DNA of 64,000 bases from positions 62,001 to 126,000 of the forward strand of contig CAJJLZ010000001.1 of assembly GCA_905192745.1 (NCBI GenBank), in the 5' to 3' direction. Below, piece by piece: positions 52,419 through 62,409 of the stretch (positions within the stretch are counted from its first letter, which is position 1; each line of letters begins with the position of its first letter). The notes beneath the pieces are model-generated. The model was not told where the DNA came from. It saw nothing but the letters and a program-made list of their open reading frames with translations, and ran no database searches. The translations under genes were made by a program, and so were the position numbers. The stretch comes from an uncultured Oscillospiraceae bacterium (GTDB taxonomy: Bacteria > Bacillota > Clostridia > Oscillospirales > Acutalibacteraceae).

Positions 52419-52991
52419 ATGGCAGGCGGAAAAAAGAAATCAGGGGGCGGCGGAGAAAACTCCGGACGGTCCCGTCCGTCCGTCGGAAACACGGCGGCGG
52501 TATGCTACCGGCTGGCGAAGCCGGCGGCGGAGGAGCTGGGCCTCAGCCTGTGGGACGTCCGCTTCCTCAAGGAGGGCGCGGGCTGGTATCTGCGGGTATT
52601 CATCGACCGGGAGGACGGCGACGTATCCATCGACGACTGCGTGGCCCTGTCCCGCCGGCTGGATACGCTGCTGGACGAGGCCGATCCCATCTCCCAGTCC
52701 TACTGCCTGGAGGTCAGCTCCCCCGGCATGGAACGGGAACTAACCCGGCCGGAGCACTTCGCCCTGTGTGAGGGCTGGCCGGTGGTCGTCCGCCTGATCC
52801 GTCCGCTGGAGGACGGATCGCGGGAGGCCGCGGGCATCCTGAACGGATACGAGGACGGCCGGATTACCATCACCACGGAGGACGGGGCGACCCGTTCCTT
52901 CCTCAAAAAGGAAACATCCGCCGTCCGGCTGATTGACGATGAGCTCTGGGACGACGACTATGAAAACGGAGGAGAAACGGAAAATGAGTAA
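52419..52991 (+). CDS. rimP: Ribosome maturation factor RimP
   Basis: A 190-residue protein needed to mature the 30S subunit. After an unusual Gly/Ser-rich N-terminal stretch (1-30) come the RimP N domain (AKPAAEELGLSLWDVRFLKEG, LRVFIDREDGDVSIDDCVALSRRLD) and the hallmark YCLEVSSPGMERELTRPEHF near residue 105, then the C-terminal SH3-like barrel. The ATG at 52419 follows GGAAAGGACGG. The last eight bases overlap nusA. It opens the operon. Confidence 0.93.
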   Translation: MAGGKKKSGGGGENSGRSRPSVGNTAAVCYRLAKPAAEELGLSLWDVRFLKEGAGWYLRVFIDREDGDVSIDDCVALSRRLDTLLDEADPISQSYCLEVSSPGMERELTRPEHFALCEGWPVVVRLIRPLEDGSREAAGILNGYEDGRITITTEDGATRSFLKKETSAVRLIDDELWDDDYENGGETENE

Positions 52992-54093
52992 CGCAAACGC
53001 CGAGTTTTTTGAAGCCCTGAAGCTGCTGGAAAAAGAAAAGGGCATCCCCGCCGATTACCTGCTGGAGAAGATCCGCGCCGCAATTATTATTGCTGTCAAG
53101 CGGGATTTCGGCGGCAAGGAGAATATCTCGGTTATCATGGACCCCGCCACCAACGAATTCGAGGTTTCCCTCCGGAAAACCGTCGTGGATGAGGTGGAGG
53201 ACCCCGATGAGGAGATGACCATCGACGAGGCTCACCGCTACAGTAAAAAGGCGGTGGTCGGGGATGTGGTGGCCATCCAGCTCGAAACCAAGCAATTCGG
53301 CCGGATCGCCGCCCAGACCGCCAAGCACGTTATCCGGCAGGGCATCCGCGAAGCGGAGCGCGGGCAGCAGATGCAGGAATTCCAGCGCCGTAATCAGGAG
53401 CTGGTCACGGCGAATGTCACCCGCATCGACCCCAAGACCGGTGCCGCCACGGTGGAGATCGGCAAAGCCGAAGCCGTTCTTCCTCTGACCGAGCAGATCG
53501 GCGACGAGCAGCTCAAAGAGGGCGATCGCGTGAAGGTGTATGTGGTGGACGTTCGGGAAGGCGATAAGGGTCCCCGCGCCCTCATTTCCCGCACCCATCC
53601 CGGGCTGGTCAAGCGCCTGTTTGAGATGGAGGTCCCCGAAATCTTCAACGGCGTGGTGGAGATCAAAGCGGTGTCCCGCGAAGCGGGTTCCCGCACCAAG
53701 CTGGCCGTGCTCAGCCATGACGAAAACGTGGACGCGGTCGGCGCCTGCATCGGTCCGCGCGGCGCCCGGGTGGCCGGGATCGTCGACGAACTGGGCGGCG
53801 AGAAGATCGACATTATCGAATACAGCGAGAATCCCGAGGAGTTCATCGCCGCCGCCCTCGCTCCGGCGAAGGTGGTCAGCGTGGAGCTGGATCCCGACGG
53901 CGCGCATGCCTGTCATGTCCGGGTGCCGGACGCGCAGCTTTCCCTCGCCATCGGCAACAAAGGGCAGAACGCCCGCCTCGCCGCCAAGCTGACCGGCTGG
54001 AAAATCGATATCCGTCCGGAGAGCGGTTTCTACGGTGAGGAGATGGATGAAAAAGGCAAAAACGCGGAAGAAACCGCCGAAACCGAAGAGTAA
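52984..54093 (+). CDS. nusA: Transcription termination/antitermination protein NusA
   Basis: A 369-residue NusA with N-terminal domain (1-125), S1 domain (about 137-205: GTVEI-type region with [24 protein letters not shown]), and two KH domains ([21 protein letters not shown] near 255; [21 protein letters not shown] near 320). The C-terminal acidic repeats of proteobacterial NusA are absent, as in Firmicutes. It binds RNA polymerase and affects pausing and termination. It overlaps the rimP end by eight bases. Confidence 0.96.
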   Translation: MSNANAEFFEALKLLEKEKGIPADYLLEKIRAAIIIAVKRDFGGKENISVIMDPATNEFEVSLRKTVVDEVEDPDEEMTIDEAHRYSKKAVVGDVVAIQLETKQFGRIAAQTAKHVIRQGIREAERGQQMQEFQRRNQELVTANVTRIDPKTGAATVEIGKAEAVLPLTEQIGDEQLKEGDRVKVYVVDVREGDKGPRALISRTHPGLVKRLFEMEVPEIFNGVVEIKAVSREAGSRTKLAVLSHDENVDAVGACIGPRGARVAGIVDELGGEKIDIIEYSENPEEFIAAALAPAKVVSVELDPDGAHACHVRVPDAQLSLAIGNKGQNARLAAKLTGWKIDIRPESGFYGEEMDEKGKNAEETAETEE

Positions 54094-54166
54094 AGGGCGC
54101 CGGGCCGTTTCATGAGCACGGCCTGTTTATCGATAGACGGAAAAAACGCAGGAGAGGATGAGAACG

Positions 54167-54442
54167 ATGGTACGCGCCAGAAAAGTGCCGCTGCGCATGT
54201 GTACGGGCTGCGGGGAGATGAAACCCAAAAAAGAACTGGTTCGGGTGGTTAAAAGCCCGGAAGGCGAGATATCGCTGGACCTCACCGGGAGGAAGCCGGG
54301 ACGCGGCGCGTACGTTTGTCCGAATCCCGACTGCCTGAAGGCCGCAAGAAAGGCGAGACGGTTGGAAAAAGCGTTTTCCGGCCCGATTCCCGCCGAAGTG
54401 TACGACCGCATGGAGGAGGAATTGCTGGCCAATGAAACATGA
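54167..54442 (+). CDS. rnpM: RNase P modulator RnpM (YlxR)
   Basis: A 91-residue protein of the YlxR family: LRMCTGCGEMKPKKELVRVV, LDLTGRKPGRGAYVCPNPDCLK with its four cysteines. Members bind the P RNA and modulate RNase P in Bacillus (known). The ATG at 54167 is better spaced from GGAGAGG than the ATG at 54158. It overlaps the next gene by 11 bases. Confidence 0.92.
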   Translation: MVRARKVPLRMCTGCGEMKPKKELVRVVKSPEGEISLDLTGRKPGRGAYVCPNPDCLKAARKARRLEKAFSGPIPAEVYDRMEEELLANET

Positions 54443-54854
54443 CCGTGATCCGCAGGCGGGCGCTCAGGCGAGCGCTCAGGCGGGCGCCGAACCGGCGGGC
54501 CGGATTGCCGGACTGCTGGGAATGGCGCGCCGCGCCGGCCGGCTGACAACCGGATTCGACGCCGTTGCCGCCCTGACGGCCGGAGGAACGGCCGCCGTGG
54601 TGCTGGTTGCCGCGGACCTGTCGGAAAAGACGGAAAAGGAACTGCGCTTTGCCGCGCGGAACCATCCGTCGCCGTTTCTCCGTTTATCCCTGACCAAGGA
54701 AGAGCTTGGCCGCGCGCTGGGGCTGAAAAAGCCGGTCGGCGTGCTGGCGCTGGAGGATCGGGGATTTGCGGCGTCTCTGATGAAGCTTGCGGGACAGAAC
54801 GCTCCCGCCAAACCGCCCCGCGACGAGGACTGTGAGGACTCTGAGGAAGGATGA
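54432..54854 (+). CDS. L7Ae-family RNA-binding protein YlxQ
   Basis: A 140-residue protein with a Kink-turn-binding L7Ae fold: RIAGLLGMARRAGRLTTGFDAV, AAVVLVAADLSEKTEKELRF and KPVGVLALEDRGFAASL. A 22-residue Ala/Gln-rich start (AGAQASAQAGA) is encoded by short DNA repeats and is unlike relatives. The family is encoded next to rnpM and infB in Firmicutes; role in RNA binding is likely, target unknown. Confidence 0.88.
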   Translation: MKHDRDPQAGAQASAQAGAEPAGRIAGLLGMARRAGRLTTGFDAVAALTAGGTAAVVLVAADLSEKTEKELRFAARNHPSPFLRLSLTKEELGRALGLKKPVGVLALEDRGFAASLMKLAGQNAPAKPPRDEDCEDSEEG

Positions 54855-54863
54855 TCGTAGTAT

Positions 54864-57299
54864 ATGATGATTAAATACCGCGTCAGCGAAGTAGCCAAGG
54901 ATTTTGGCAAGACCACCAAGGAGGTCGTCGGTATTCTGGCCGAGTTCGACGACGCTCCGAAGAAAAGCATGACCGCTCTGGAGGAAAACGAACTGGATCT
55001 GGTGTTCGAACGCCTTACTCAGGCGAATCAGGTGGAAAATTTCGACGAATATTTCGCCGCAGGCGAAAAGGCCCGGAAAGAGGAAGAAAAGAAAAAGGAG
55101 GCGGAGAAAGCCGCCGCCGAGGAAAAAGCGGCCGCCAAAGCGCCGGGAAATACCGCCGCGCAGCCCGCCGCCCCGGCGAAGGGCGCGGCTCCTGCGAAAG
55201 GGGCCGTCCCGGCCAAGGGAAACGCCCCTGCCGGAAAAGCCCCGGCGGGGAATGCTCCTGCGGGAGGCGCTCCCGCGCAGCCCCGGCCCAAGCAGCCCGG
55301 TCAGCCGCCGCGGAAAGCGCCGGCGGAACGGCGGATGGTCGATACCCGCACCCCGCAGGCCAATGTGGGAAATAAATACGATGAAAAATTCGACGTGCTC
55401 GCCCAGACCTCCAACCGCGTGCGGGGAGACGGCGGCGCGGTGAAGAAGCAGAAGCTCAATCAGCGTTCCCAGCAGTACCGCAAGCCGCACGGCCGCCGCG
55501 AGACCGAGGCGGAGCGTCTGCGCCGCATTGCCGCCGAGCGGAAGAGCAAGCCGATTACCATCACGGTGGGCGAAACCATCACGGTGGGCGAGCTGGCCTC
55601 CCGCCTGAAGGCGACCGCGGCGGAAGTCATCAAAAAGCTGATGGTCATGGGCGTGATGGCGACCGTCAATCAGGAAGTGGACTTTGATACCGCGTTCCTG
55701 GTCGGCGAGGAGTTCCACGCCAAGGTGGAGCGCGAAGTGGTGGTCACCATTGAGGAACGGATCATCGACGACAGCGAGGACGCCGACGAGAACCTGAGGC
55801 CCCGCGATCCGGTCGTGGTGGTTATGGGCCACGTTGACCACGGCAAGACCTCCATCCTCGACGCGATCCGCCGCACTCAGGTGACGGCGGGCGAGGCCGG
55901 CGGCATTACCCAGCACATCGGCGCCTACCGCGTGGATATCGACGGCCAGTTCATTACCTTTCTGGACACCCCCGGCCACGCCGCGTTTACCTCCATGCGG
56001 GCCCGCGGCGCGCAGGTAACCGATATTGCGATTCTGGTGGTGGCGGCGGACGACGGTATCATGCCCCAGACGGTGGAGGCGATCAACCACGCCAAGGCCG
56101 CGGGCGTTTCCATCATCGTGGCCATCAACAAAATGGATAAGCCGGAGGCCAATCCCGACCGGGTCATGCAGCAGCTCACCGAATACGAGCTGGTGCCCGA
56201 GGAGTGGGGCGGCGACGTGATCTGTGTGCCGGTCTCCGCCCATACGGGGATGGGGCTCGACAAGCTGCTGGAGACGGTGCTGCTGGTTGCCGAAATGAAG
56301 GAACTGAAGGCCAACCCCGACCGCGCCGCCAAGGGTACGGTTATCGAAGCCCGGCTGGATAAGGGCCGCGGCCCGATCGCCACCGTTCTGGTGCAGAACG
56401 GCACCCTGCGTACCGGCGACGTGCTGGTGGCCGGCATGGCCGTCGGCCGTGTCCGCGCGATGGCGGACGAAAACGGCCGGAAGGTGGAGGAAGCCGGACC
56501 TTCCGTTCCGGTGGAAATCATGGGTCTGGATGAAGCGCCCGCCTCCGGCGATGTGTTCAACGCGGTTTCGGACGAACGGCTGGCCCGCGAGCTGGTCGAA
56601 CAGCGCAAAACCGCCGCGAAGGAAGAACAGTTCAATCAGTATCAGAAGGTTACGCTGGATAATCTCTTCGACCAGATGCAGCAGGGCGAGATGAAGGAGC
56701 TGGATATCATCGTCAAGGCCGACGTACAGGGCTCGGTCGAGGCGGTGCGCCAGTCTCTCGAAAAGCTTTCCAACGACGAGGTGCGCGTCCGGGTTATCCA
56801 CGGCGGAGTGGGCGCGGTCAGCGAGAGCGACGTGATGCTCGCCGACGCCTCCAACGCGATCATCGTCGGCTTCAACGTACGGCCGGAGCCCCTTGCGCAG
56901 GCGGCCGCCGAGACGAAAAACGTGGAAATGCGGCTGTACCGCATTATCTACGATTGCATTGAGGAGATCGAGTCCGCGATGAAGGGGATGCTCGCCCCCA
57001 AGACCCGCGAGGTTATGCACGGCCGGGTGGAGGTGCGTCAGGTGTACCGTATTACCGGCGTCGGCGCGGTTGCCGGCTGCTATGTGGTGGACGGCAAGAT
57101 CCTGCGCGGCGACCTGATCCGGGTGGTGCGGGACGGCATCATTGTCGCCGATGATAAGATGTCCTCTCTCAAGCGCTTCAAGGACGACGTTAAGGAAGTC
57201 GCCCAGGGATATGAATGCGGTATCGGGCTGGAGAAGTTCAACGATATCCGCGAGGGCGATATCTACGAGGCGTATATTATTGAAGAGTACCGCGACTGA
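54864..57299 (+). CDS. infB: Translation initiation factor IF-2
   Basis: An 811-residue IF-2: an N-terminal IF2_N domain (1-50), a long Ala/Lys/Pro/Gly-rich linker (about 70-160), then a second IF2_N-like segment (about 230-290) and the G domain from about residue 324, with [30 protein letters not shown] and SAHTGMGLD, followed by domains II-IV ending in YIIEEYRD. It brings fMet-tRNA to the 30S subunit. GAAGGA lies 12 bases before the ATG. A longer gap of 234 bases separates it from rbfA. Confidence 0.97.
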   Translation: MMIKYRVSEVAKDFGKTTKEVVGILAEFDDAPKKSMTALEENELDLVFERLTQANQVENFDEYFAAGEKARKEEEKKKEAEKAAAEEKAAAKAPGNTAAQPAAPAKGAAPAKGAVPAKGNAPAGKAPAGNAPAGGAPAQPRPKQPGQPPRKAPAERRMVDTRTPQANVGNKYDEKFDVLAQTSNRVRGDGGAVKKQKLNQRSQQYRKPHGRRETEAERLRRIAAERKSKPITITVGETITVGELASRLKATAAEVIKKLMVMGVMATVNQEVDFDTAFLVGEEFHAKVEREVVVTIEERIIDDSEDADENLRPRDPVVVVMGHVDHGKTSILDAIRRTQVTAGEAGGITQHIGAYRVDIDGQFITFLDTPGHAAFTSMRARGAQVTDIAILVVAADDGIMPQTVEAINHAKAAGVSIIVAINKMDKPEANPDRVMQQLTEYELVPEEWGGDVICVPVSAHTGMGLDKLLETVLLVAEMKELKANPDRAAKGTVIEARLDKGRGPIATVLVQNGTLRTGDVLVAGMAVGRVRAMADENGRKVEEAGPSVPVEIMGLDEAPASGDVFNAVSDERLARELVEQRKTAAKEEQFNQYQKVTLDNLFDQMQQGEMKELDIIVKADVQGSVEAVRQSLEKLSNDEVRVRVIHGGVGAVSESDVMLADASNAIIVGFNVRPEPLAQAAAETKNVEMRLYRIIYDCIEEIESAMKGMLAPKTREVMHGRVEVRQVYRITGVGAVAGCYVVDGKILRGDLIRVVRDGIIVADDKMSSLKRFKDDVKEVAQGYECGIGLEKFNDIREGDIYEAYIIEEYRD

Positions 57300-57533
57300 C
57301 GGGGAAAGCCGCCGGCTTACGGGGCGTTTCCGATAAAACCGTTCCATCCGGCGCATACTATTCCGGTCGGAAACACAGAGAGGGCTTTCCGTGACGTCCG
57401 TGACAGGAAATGAGCGGGAGGCCCTCTTGCACAGCCGGTATTTCAACGGGCGGATTTCCCTTTTCCGGCGCTGCCGGACGTTGTTAAGGAAAAACCGCAG
57501 AGGACGCAGAGGGTAAAGAGAAAGGAAAAATCA

Positions 57534-57926
57534 ATGGCCAGTTATCGAATGGATCGTACCAGCGAGGATATTCTGCGGGAGCTGACCGCCATCCTCCGCA
57601 CGGTCAAGGACCCGCGGGTCACCGCCGCGATGCTCAGCATCGTGCGGGTGGAGGTTACGAGCGATATGTCCTATGCCAAGGTATACGTCAGCGCGATGGA
57701 GGGGCTGGAGGCGGCGAAGGCCGCCGTCAAGGGCCTCGTCAGCGCGCAGGGGTATATCCGCCGTGAGCTGGGCGCGGCGCTCCATCTGCGGCATGTGCCC
57801 GAGCTGCGCTTTGTCCCGGACGATTCGATCGCCTACAGCGCGGATATCGCCCGCAAGCTGAACAGCCTGAAAAGCGGGCGGGACGGATCGGATGACATGA
57901 AAGAACCGGAAGAAAGGGAGGATTGA
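57534..57926 (+). CDS. rbfA: 30S ribosome-binding factor RbfA
   Basis: A 130-residue KH-type protein for late 30S maturation: MASYRMDRTSEDILREL, KDPRVTAAMLSIVRVEVTSDMSYAKVYVS and RRELGAALHLRHVPELRFVPDDS. The C-terminal 25 residues are charged and variable. AAAGGAAA precedes the ATG. GGAGG at its end serves the next gene. Confidence 0.94.
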   Translation: MASYRMDRTSEDILRELTAILRTVKDPRVTAAMLSIVRVEVTSDMSYAKVYVSAMEGLEAAKAAVKGLVSAQGYIRRELGAALHLRHVPELRFVPDDSIAYSADIARKLNSLKSGRDGSDDMKEPEERED

Positions 57927-57929
57927 CGC

Positions 57930-58892
57930 ATGAGTAAGCCGGTTTCGGCTGCGGAAGCGGCGCGGCGGCTGCGGGAGGCGGACGATATTCTGATCCTGAC
58001 TCATCAGTATCCGGACGGGGATACGCTGGGTTCAGGTTTCGCGCTCTGCCGCGCGCTGCGGGCGCTCGGCAAGGCCGCCCGGGTGGAATGCGCCGACGCC
58101 ATCCCGGAGAAATATGGATATCTGTATGAGGGGATGACCTGCGCGGCGTTTGAACCCTCCTTTATCTGCGCGGTGGATGTGGCGGACCCCAAGCTGCTCG
58201 GCGAGCTGCAGGAGACGTATGCCGGGCGGATTGCCCTGTGCATCGATCATCACGGCTCCAACACCGGGTACGCGGATGAACTGCTCCTTCGGCCGGATTA
58301 CGCGGCCGCCGCGATGCTGGTCCGCGAGGTGATCGCGGCGCTCGGGGTGGAACCTGACCGGGCGATGGCGGAATGCCTGTATACCGGCATTGCCACCGAT
58401 ACCGGCTGCTTCAAATATTCCAACACCACCGCCTACACCCTGCGGATGGCGGCCGAGCTGCTGGACTGCGGTGTGAACAACGAGATGATTAACCGCACCA
58501 TGTTCGATATCAAGACCCGCGCCCGGGTGGAACTGGAGCGGCTGGCGCTGGACAGCATGCGCTTTTTCCTCCGCGACCGCTGTGCGGTGATGCTGATTAC
58601 CAATGCCATGATCGAGACAAGCGGCGCGAAGGAAAACGACATGGAGGGGTTGGCTCCCATCCCCCGGCAGATCGAAGGGGTCTGGGTGGGCGTTACCCTG
58701 CGGGAGAAAAAGGACGGTTCCTACAAGGTGAGCGTGCGGACCGGCAACCATGCCGACGCGTCCGCCATCTGCTGCCGTCTGGGCGGGGGCGGCCATATGC
58801 GGGCCGCGGGCTGTACGGTTGACGGCCCCGCCGAGCAGGCGGTGCAAACCGTGGTGGACGCGGTGCGTTCCACTGTTGGAGACGGCCGCTGA
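57930..58892 (+). CDS. nrnA: Bifunctional oligoribonuclease/PAP phosphatase NrnA
   Basis: A 320-residue DHH phosphoesterase. It has the D-x-D start ILILTHQYPDGDTLGSG, AVDVADPKL, the DHH motif CIDHHGSN near residue 110, LYTGIATDTGCFKY and the DHHA1 end GGGGHMRAAG. It degrades nanoRNA and converts pAp to AMP. Its start is three bases after the rbfA stop, with GGAGG inside the rbfA end; it sits in the usual place before truB. Confidence 0.93.
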   Translation: MSKPVSAAEAARRLREADDILILTHQYPDGDTLGSGFALCRALRALGKAARVECADAIPEKYGYLYEGMTCAAFEPSFICAVDVADPKLLGELQETYAGRIALCIDHHGSNTGYADELLLRPDYAAAAMLVREVIAALGVEPDRAMAECLYTGIATDTGCFKYSNTTAYTLRMAAELLDCGVNNEMINRTMFDIKTRARVELERLALDSMRFFLRDRCAVMLITNAMIETSGAKENDMEGLAPIPRQIEGVWVGVTLREKKDGSYKVSVRTGNHADASAICCRLGGGGHMRAAGCTVDGPAEQAVQTVVDAVRSTVGDGR

Positions 58893-58952
58893 GAGGCGCC
58901 GTCGTTCCCGGAACATAGCGGAGAACCCTTCGGAAAGGACGGCGACGAGACG

Positions 58953-59834
58953 ATGAACGGCATCCTCTGTCTGGACAAGCCGCCGGAGATGACCTCTTTT
59001 GCCTGCTGTGCGGCGTTCCGCCGGCTGCTGGGTACCAGAAAAATCGGCCACGCCGGTACGCTCGACCCGATGGCGACCGGCGTTCTCCCCCTGCTGGTGG
59101 GAAACGCTACCCGTGCGCTGGAGCTGCTGCCCGATCATAATAAACGCTATACTGCCGCCCTGCGGTTCGGGCTGGTCAGCGATACGCAGGATATCTGGGG
59201 GAAAACGGCCGAAACCGGAAAAGCGCCCCCCTCCCGCGAAGCGGTGGAGGCCGCTCTGCCTGCCTTCCGGGGAGAGATCCGTCAGGTGCCGCCGATGATG
59301 TCCGCCCTGAAAAAGGACGGCGTGCGGCTGTACGATCTCGCCCGGCAAGGCATCGAGGTGGAGCGGGAAGCCCGGCCGGTCACCATCCATACTCTGGAAC
59401 TGCTCGATTACGACGAGGCGTCCGGGGAGGGAACGCTGGACTGTGCCTGCTCAAAAGGAACGTATATCCGTTCCCTGTGCGCCGATCTGGGGGAGCGGCT
59501 GGGCTGTGGAGCGGTAATGACGGGCCTGCGCCGCACCCGTGCGGCGGGATATGGGCTGGAGGACTGCGTGACGCTGGACGAGGCGCGCCGTCTGGCGGAG
59601 GAGGGCCTTCTGGCCGGCCGGCTGCTGCCGGTGGAAAGCGCCTTTATGGCCTGCGGAGAGGTGACTGTCACCGGTCCTCAGGCCGCGCGCTTCCAAAACG
59701 GCGGGGCGCTTTCACTCGATCGGCTGCCGTCGAAGGTGAACGGCCTGACCCGCGTTTACGCGCCGGACGGCGCCTTTCTCGGTCTGGGGCGGCCCGACGG
59801 CGGAGAGCTGAAGATTGCGCGGCTTTTCGGATGA
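58953..59834 (+). CDS. truB: tRNA pseudouridine(55) synthase TruB
   Basis: A 293-residue enzyme that makes the T-loop pseudouridine. The catalytic aspartate is in GHAGTLDPMATGVLPL near residue 38, and CSKGTYIRSLCADLGERLG near residue 170 and the C-terminal PUA-like part (GEVTVTGPQAARFQNGG) follow. The ribosome site is weak (GGAAAGGA about 16 bases upstream). Confidence 0.96.
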   Translation: MNGILCLDKPPEMTSFACCAAFRRLLGTRKIGHAGTLDPMATGVLPLLVGNATRALELLPDHNKRYTAALRFGLVSDTQDIWGKTAETGKAPPSREAVEAALPAFRGEIRQVPPMMSALKKDGVRLYDLARQGIEVEREARPVTIHTLELLDYDEASGEGTLDCACSKGTYIRSLCADLGERLGCGAVMTGLRRTRAAGYGLEDCVTLDEARRLAEEGLLAGRLLPVESAFMACGEVTVTGPQAARFQNGGALSLDRLPSKVNGLTRVYAPDGAFLGLGRPDGGELKIARLFG

Positions 59835-59968
59835 CAAAAGCCGAACCGTAGCAGTCAACTTAAAGTTGATTGATTCGTGATTTTACGTTTCGTATATTCT
59901 TGCCTTCCATGATCCGACGGCTTCGGGTAGGACGACGGCACGGAGGAATGGGGAAAGGAAGAGCCTGC

Positions 59969-61651
59969 ATGCTGAAAACCATCATCTGGGACGGAAAAAC
60001 GCCCATGCCGGAGGATATCCCCCGGCCTGCCCCTGCTGAAGGGGACGCCCCCGCCGGAAATCGAATGCCCGGCCCGAAATTCCGGGCGGTTGCACTCGGA
60101 ATTTTCGACGGAGTGCATCTCGGGCATCGGGCGGTGATTTCCCGCGCTACGGGGATGGAACTGCCGGACGGAACCCGTGCCACAGCGGCGGTGTTTACCT
60201 TTGTCCAGCCCCCCTGGGCGCTGCCTAAGGACAGCGGCTGCGAACTGCTCACCGACAGCCGGAAGGCCGCCGTGCTGGAAAGCCTGGGGGTGGAAGAGCT
60301 GATCCAGGCTGATTTTGAAACGGTCCGGGATCTGTCTCCGCGGGCGTTCGTGGAGGATTTCCTCCATGCCGTCCTGCACGCCCGGCGGGTCTGCTGCGGC
60401 TTCAATTACCGTTTCGGCAAAGGCGGGGCGGGGGACGCCGCCGCACTGCGGATGCTTTGCGCGCCGCTCGGGATTGAGGTGGAGGTTGTTCCGCCGGTTC
60501 TGGTGGACGGGGAGCCGGTCAGCGCCAGCCGCATCCGCCGCGCTGTGGAGGCCGGGGAGGTGGAGGAGGCCGCCCGCCTGCTGGGCCGTCCCTTCACGCT
60601 GGACTTTCCGGTGGTCGGCGGGCAGAAGCTGGGACGGCTGCTCGGTACCCCCACCATCAATCAGCCCCTGCCGCCCCATTTCGTCCGGCCGCGCTTCGGC
60701 GTGTACGCCGTCAGTGTGGAGGCGGGCGGCCGGGTCAGCCACGGCGTGACCAACATTGGGGTACGGCCCACCGTCGGCTCGGAAGGGCCGCTGGCCGAAA
60801 CCTGGATTTCTGATTTTCAGGGCGATCTCTATGGTAGGAACGTGCCGGTTACGCTGGTGAAGTTCCTCCGCCCCGAGCGGAAATTCGATTCGGTGGAAGC
60901 GCTGCAGAAGCAGATCCTGCTGGACGGGAAGGCGGCCCGCCGTGCCGTCCTCGGCGAAACTGCGGGGTTTCCCCCGGGGAAAACCGCGGGCGGGGGAGTC
61001 CGCGCGGTGCTTTTTGATTTTGACGACACCCTGCAGGATCGGGCCGCTGCATTTTTGCAGTACTGTGATTTCTTTTTCGATAAGTATTTCCCCGCTCTCC
61101 CGCCCGCTGAGCGGGAACGCCGCCGGCAGGAGATGCTGCGCCGGAACAACGGCGGGTATGTGAATTATATCGACTATTTTCTGTCCCTGTTCGAGGAGTG
61201 GGGATGGAAGGACGCGCCGCCGGTCGGGGACATTTACCGGGAATTCCAGTTCCGCTTTCCCGATTATGTTTCCCTCCTTCCCGACGCGGAGCCGGTGCTG
61301 CGGGAGCTTCGGCGGCGGGGCTTCAAGGTGGGGGTGATTACCAACGGCCCCTCCCTTCTGCAGAACCGGAAGCTGGACGTCAGCGGACTGCGGCCGCTGC
61401 TGGATATTGCCGTGGTGTCGGGGGACGAGAACGTCCACAAGCCCGATCCCGAGATATTCCGCCGCACAGCGGCCCGGCTGGGGGTGGCCTGCGCCTCCTG
61501 CCTGTATGTGGGGGATCATCCGGTGAACGATATTGAAGGAGCGCGGGCGGCGGGGATGCGCCCGGTGTATATCAACGCCTTCGGGGCGGATATCCATCCC
61601 GAAAACGCGGCGGAGATCGCCCGCCTGACCGAATTGCTCGAACTGGTGTAA
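59969..61651 (+). CDS. ribF: RibF riboflavin kinase/FAD synthetase fused to a HAD phosphatase
   Basis: A 560-residue fusion. Residues about 30-180 are the FAD synthetase part (LGIFDGVHLGHRAVISRA, CCGFNYRFGKGGAGD, SASRIRRAVEAG). Residues about 200-330 are the riboflavin kinase part (GTPTINQPLPPHFVRPRFGVYAV, NIGVRPTVG). After a short Gly/Lys linker, residues from about 344 to the end are a full HAD hydrolase: LFDFDDTLQDRAAAF (nucleophile D), GVITNGPS, and KPDPEIFRRTA with GDHPVNDIEGARAAGM. Ordinary RibF ends near residue 310-330. The ATG at 59969 follows AAAGGA by nine bases. The phosphatase may act on a flavin or a riboflavin precursor (inference). Confidence 0.93.
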   Translation: MLKTIIWDGKTPMPEDIPRPAPAEGDAPAGNRMPGPKFRAVALGIFDGVHLGHRAVISRATGMELPDGTRATAAVFTFVQPPWALPKDSGCELLTDSRKAAVLESLGVEELIQADFETVRDLSPRAFVEDFLHAVLHARRVCCGFNYRFGKGGAGDAAALRMLCAPLGIEVEVVPPVLVDGEPVSASRIRRAVEAGEVEEAARLLGRPFTLDFPVVGGQKLGRLLGTPTINQPLPPHFVRPRFGVYAVSVEAGGRVSHGVTNIGVRPTVGSEGPLAETWISDFQGDLYGRNVPVTLVKFLRPERKFDSVEALQKQILLDGKAARRAVLGETAGFPPGKTAGGGVRAVLFDFDDTLQDRAAAFLQYCDFFFDKYFPALPPAERERRRQEMLRRNNGGYVNYIDYFLSLFEEWGWKDAPPVGDIYREFQFRFPDYVSLLPDAEPVLRELRRRGFKVGVITNGPSLLQNRKLDVSGLRPLLDIAVVSGDENVHKPDPEIFRRTAARLGVACASCLYVGDHPVNDIEGARAAGMRPVYINAFGADIHPENAAEIARLTELLELV

Positions 61652-61743
61652 CGATGTCCGGAAGAACCCGTCCGAAAAGGAAAGCCCCGGATTCTCTGAA
61701 TTCCGCGGTTCCCTGAATTCGTCCGATTTTGAGAGAAAATACC

Positions 61744-61772
61744 TTTACAAGGCAAAAACGGTGTGATATACT
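61744..61772 (+). promoter_or_regulatory. Promoter of rpsO
   Basis: TTTACA (61744-61749) and TATACT (61767-61772) are 17 bases apart, with TGA just before the -10 (extended -10). It gives a leader of about 125 bases before rpsO. Confidence 0.8.
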
Positions 61773-61906
61773 ATGAAGGCACGCGGCAGCGCCGCGGCGA
61801 TTCCATTTCCCGGACGGCGGAGTATGCCCGTCTGTTCACAGACTTACAGGGAATCATCGTTTCCCCGTTCTGGGTGATCGGAAAATATTTTAAAGAGGTG
61901 AAAACC

Positions 61907-62170
61907 ATGCTGCCGGAAGAAAAAACCGCCATTATCAAGGAATATGCGACGCATGAGGGGGACACCGGTTCGCCCGAGGTTCAGATCGCCGTTCTCACCA
62001 AGAGAATCAACGACCTGACCGAGCACCTGAAGGAACACAAGAAGGACCATCACTCCCGCCGCGGCCTGCTGAAAATGGTCGGCCATCGCCGCAACCTGCT
62101 GGACTATCTGATGAAGAAGGACATCATGCGCTACCGCGCGATCATCGAAAAGCTCGGCATCCGCAAATAA
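61907..62170 (+). CDS. rpsO: 30S ribosomal protein S15
   Basis: An 87-residue S15 protein: [57 protein letters not shown], ending [12 protein letters not shown]. It binds 16S rRNA early in 30S assembly. AAAGAGGTG precedes the ATG at 61907. It is transcribed from its own promoter and is followed by a structured leader to pnp, an arrangement like that in other bacteria. Confidence 0.97.
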   Translation: MLPEEKTAIIKEYATHEGDTGSPEVQIAVLTKRINDLTEHLKEHKKDHHSRRGLLKMVGHRRNLLDYLMKKDIMRYRAIIEKLGIRK

Positions 62171-62180
62171 GAAAATCGCT

Positions 62181-62246
62181 GAGGCAGGGGGGCTGACGCC
62201 TTCCTGCCTCATCCGCATTTCCGCGGCGGGCGAAATCCTGCCGCGG
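62181..62246 (+). other. Two hairpins between rpsO and pnp
   Basis: GAGGCAGG (62181-62188) pairs with CCTGCCTC (62203-62210), and CCGCGGCGGG (62221-62230) pairs with CCTGCCGCGG (62237-62246) with one G-U pair. Neither has a T run, so they are not typical terminators and may protect the rpsO mRNA end. Confidence 0.6.
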
Positions 62247-62288
62247 AAACGGCGGAACATCCCCTGCCCGAAAACGGGGAAGCGTGGG

Positions 62289-62398
62289 TTTAGCAGTCAA
62301 ACGACGGCTCAGCGCGGGCGAAAAGCCCGGCGGGCGCGCCTCATCCGCGAAGCGGGAACGTCTCCCGCCCGAAGATGAGCCGTGGTTTCATTGCTAAA
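62289..62398 (+). other. Long structured RNA element in the pnp leader
   Basis: A long stem closes the element: TTTAGCA (62289-62295), AAAC (62299-62302) and ACGGCTCA (62304-62311) pair with TGAGCCGT (62376-62383), GTTT (62385-62388) and TGCTAAA (62392-62398), with symmetric 3x3 and 1x1 internal loops. Inside are GGGC-GAAAA-GCCC (from 62316) and GCGGGA-ACGTC-TCCCGC (about 62352-62368) hairpins. In E. coli a pnp leader stem is cut by RNase III and used for PNPase autocontrol; this may be an analogous element (inference). Confidence 0.7.
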
Positions 62399-62409
62399 AT
62401 TCCATGCCG

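Noticed and set aside
57378..57427. Imperfect inverted repeat AGAGGGC/GCCCTCT between infB and rbfA
   Set aside because: Long loop, no T run and no known element; could be chance in GC-rich DNA.
54684..57446. A 920-codon open frame on the minus strand
   Set aside because: It is antisense to infB, whose G-domain motifs are unmistakable.
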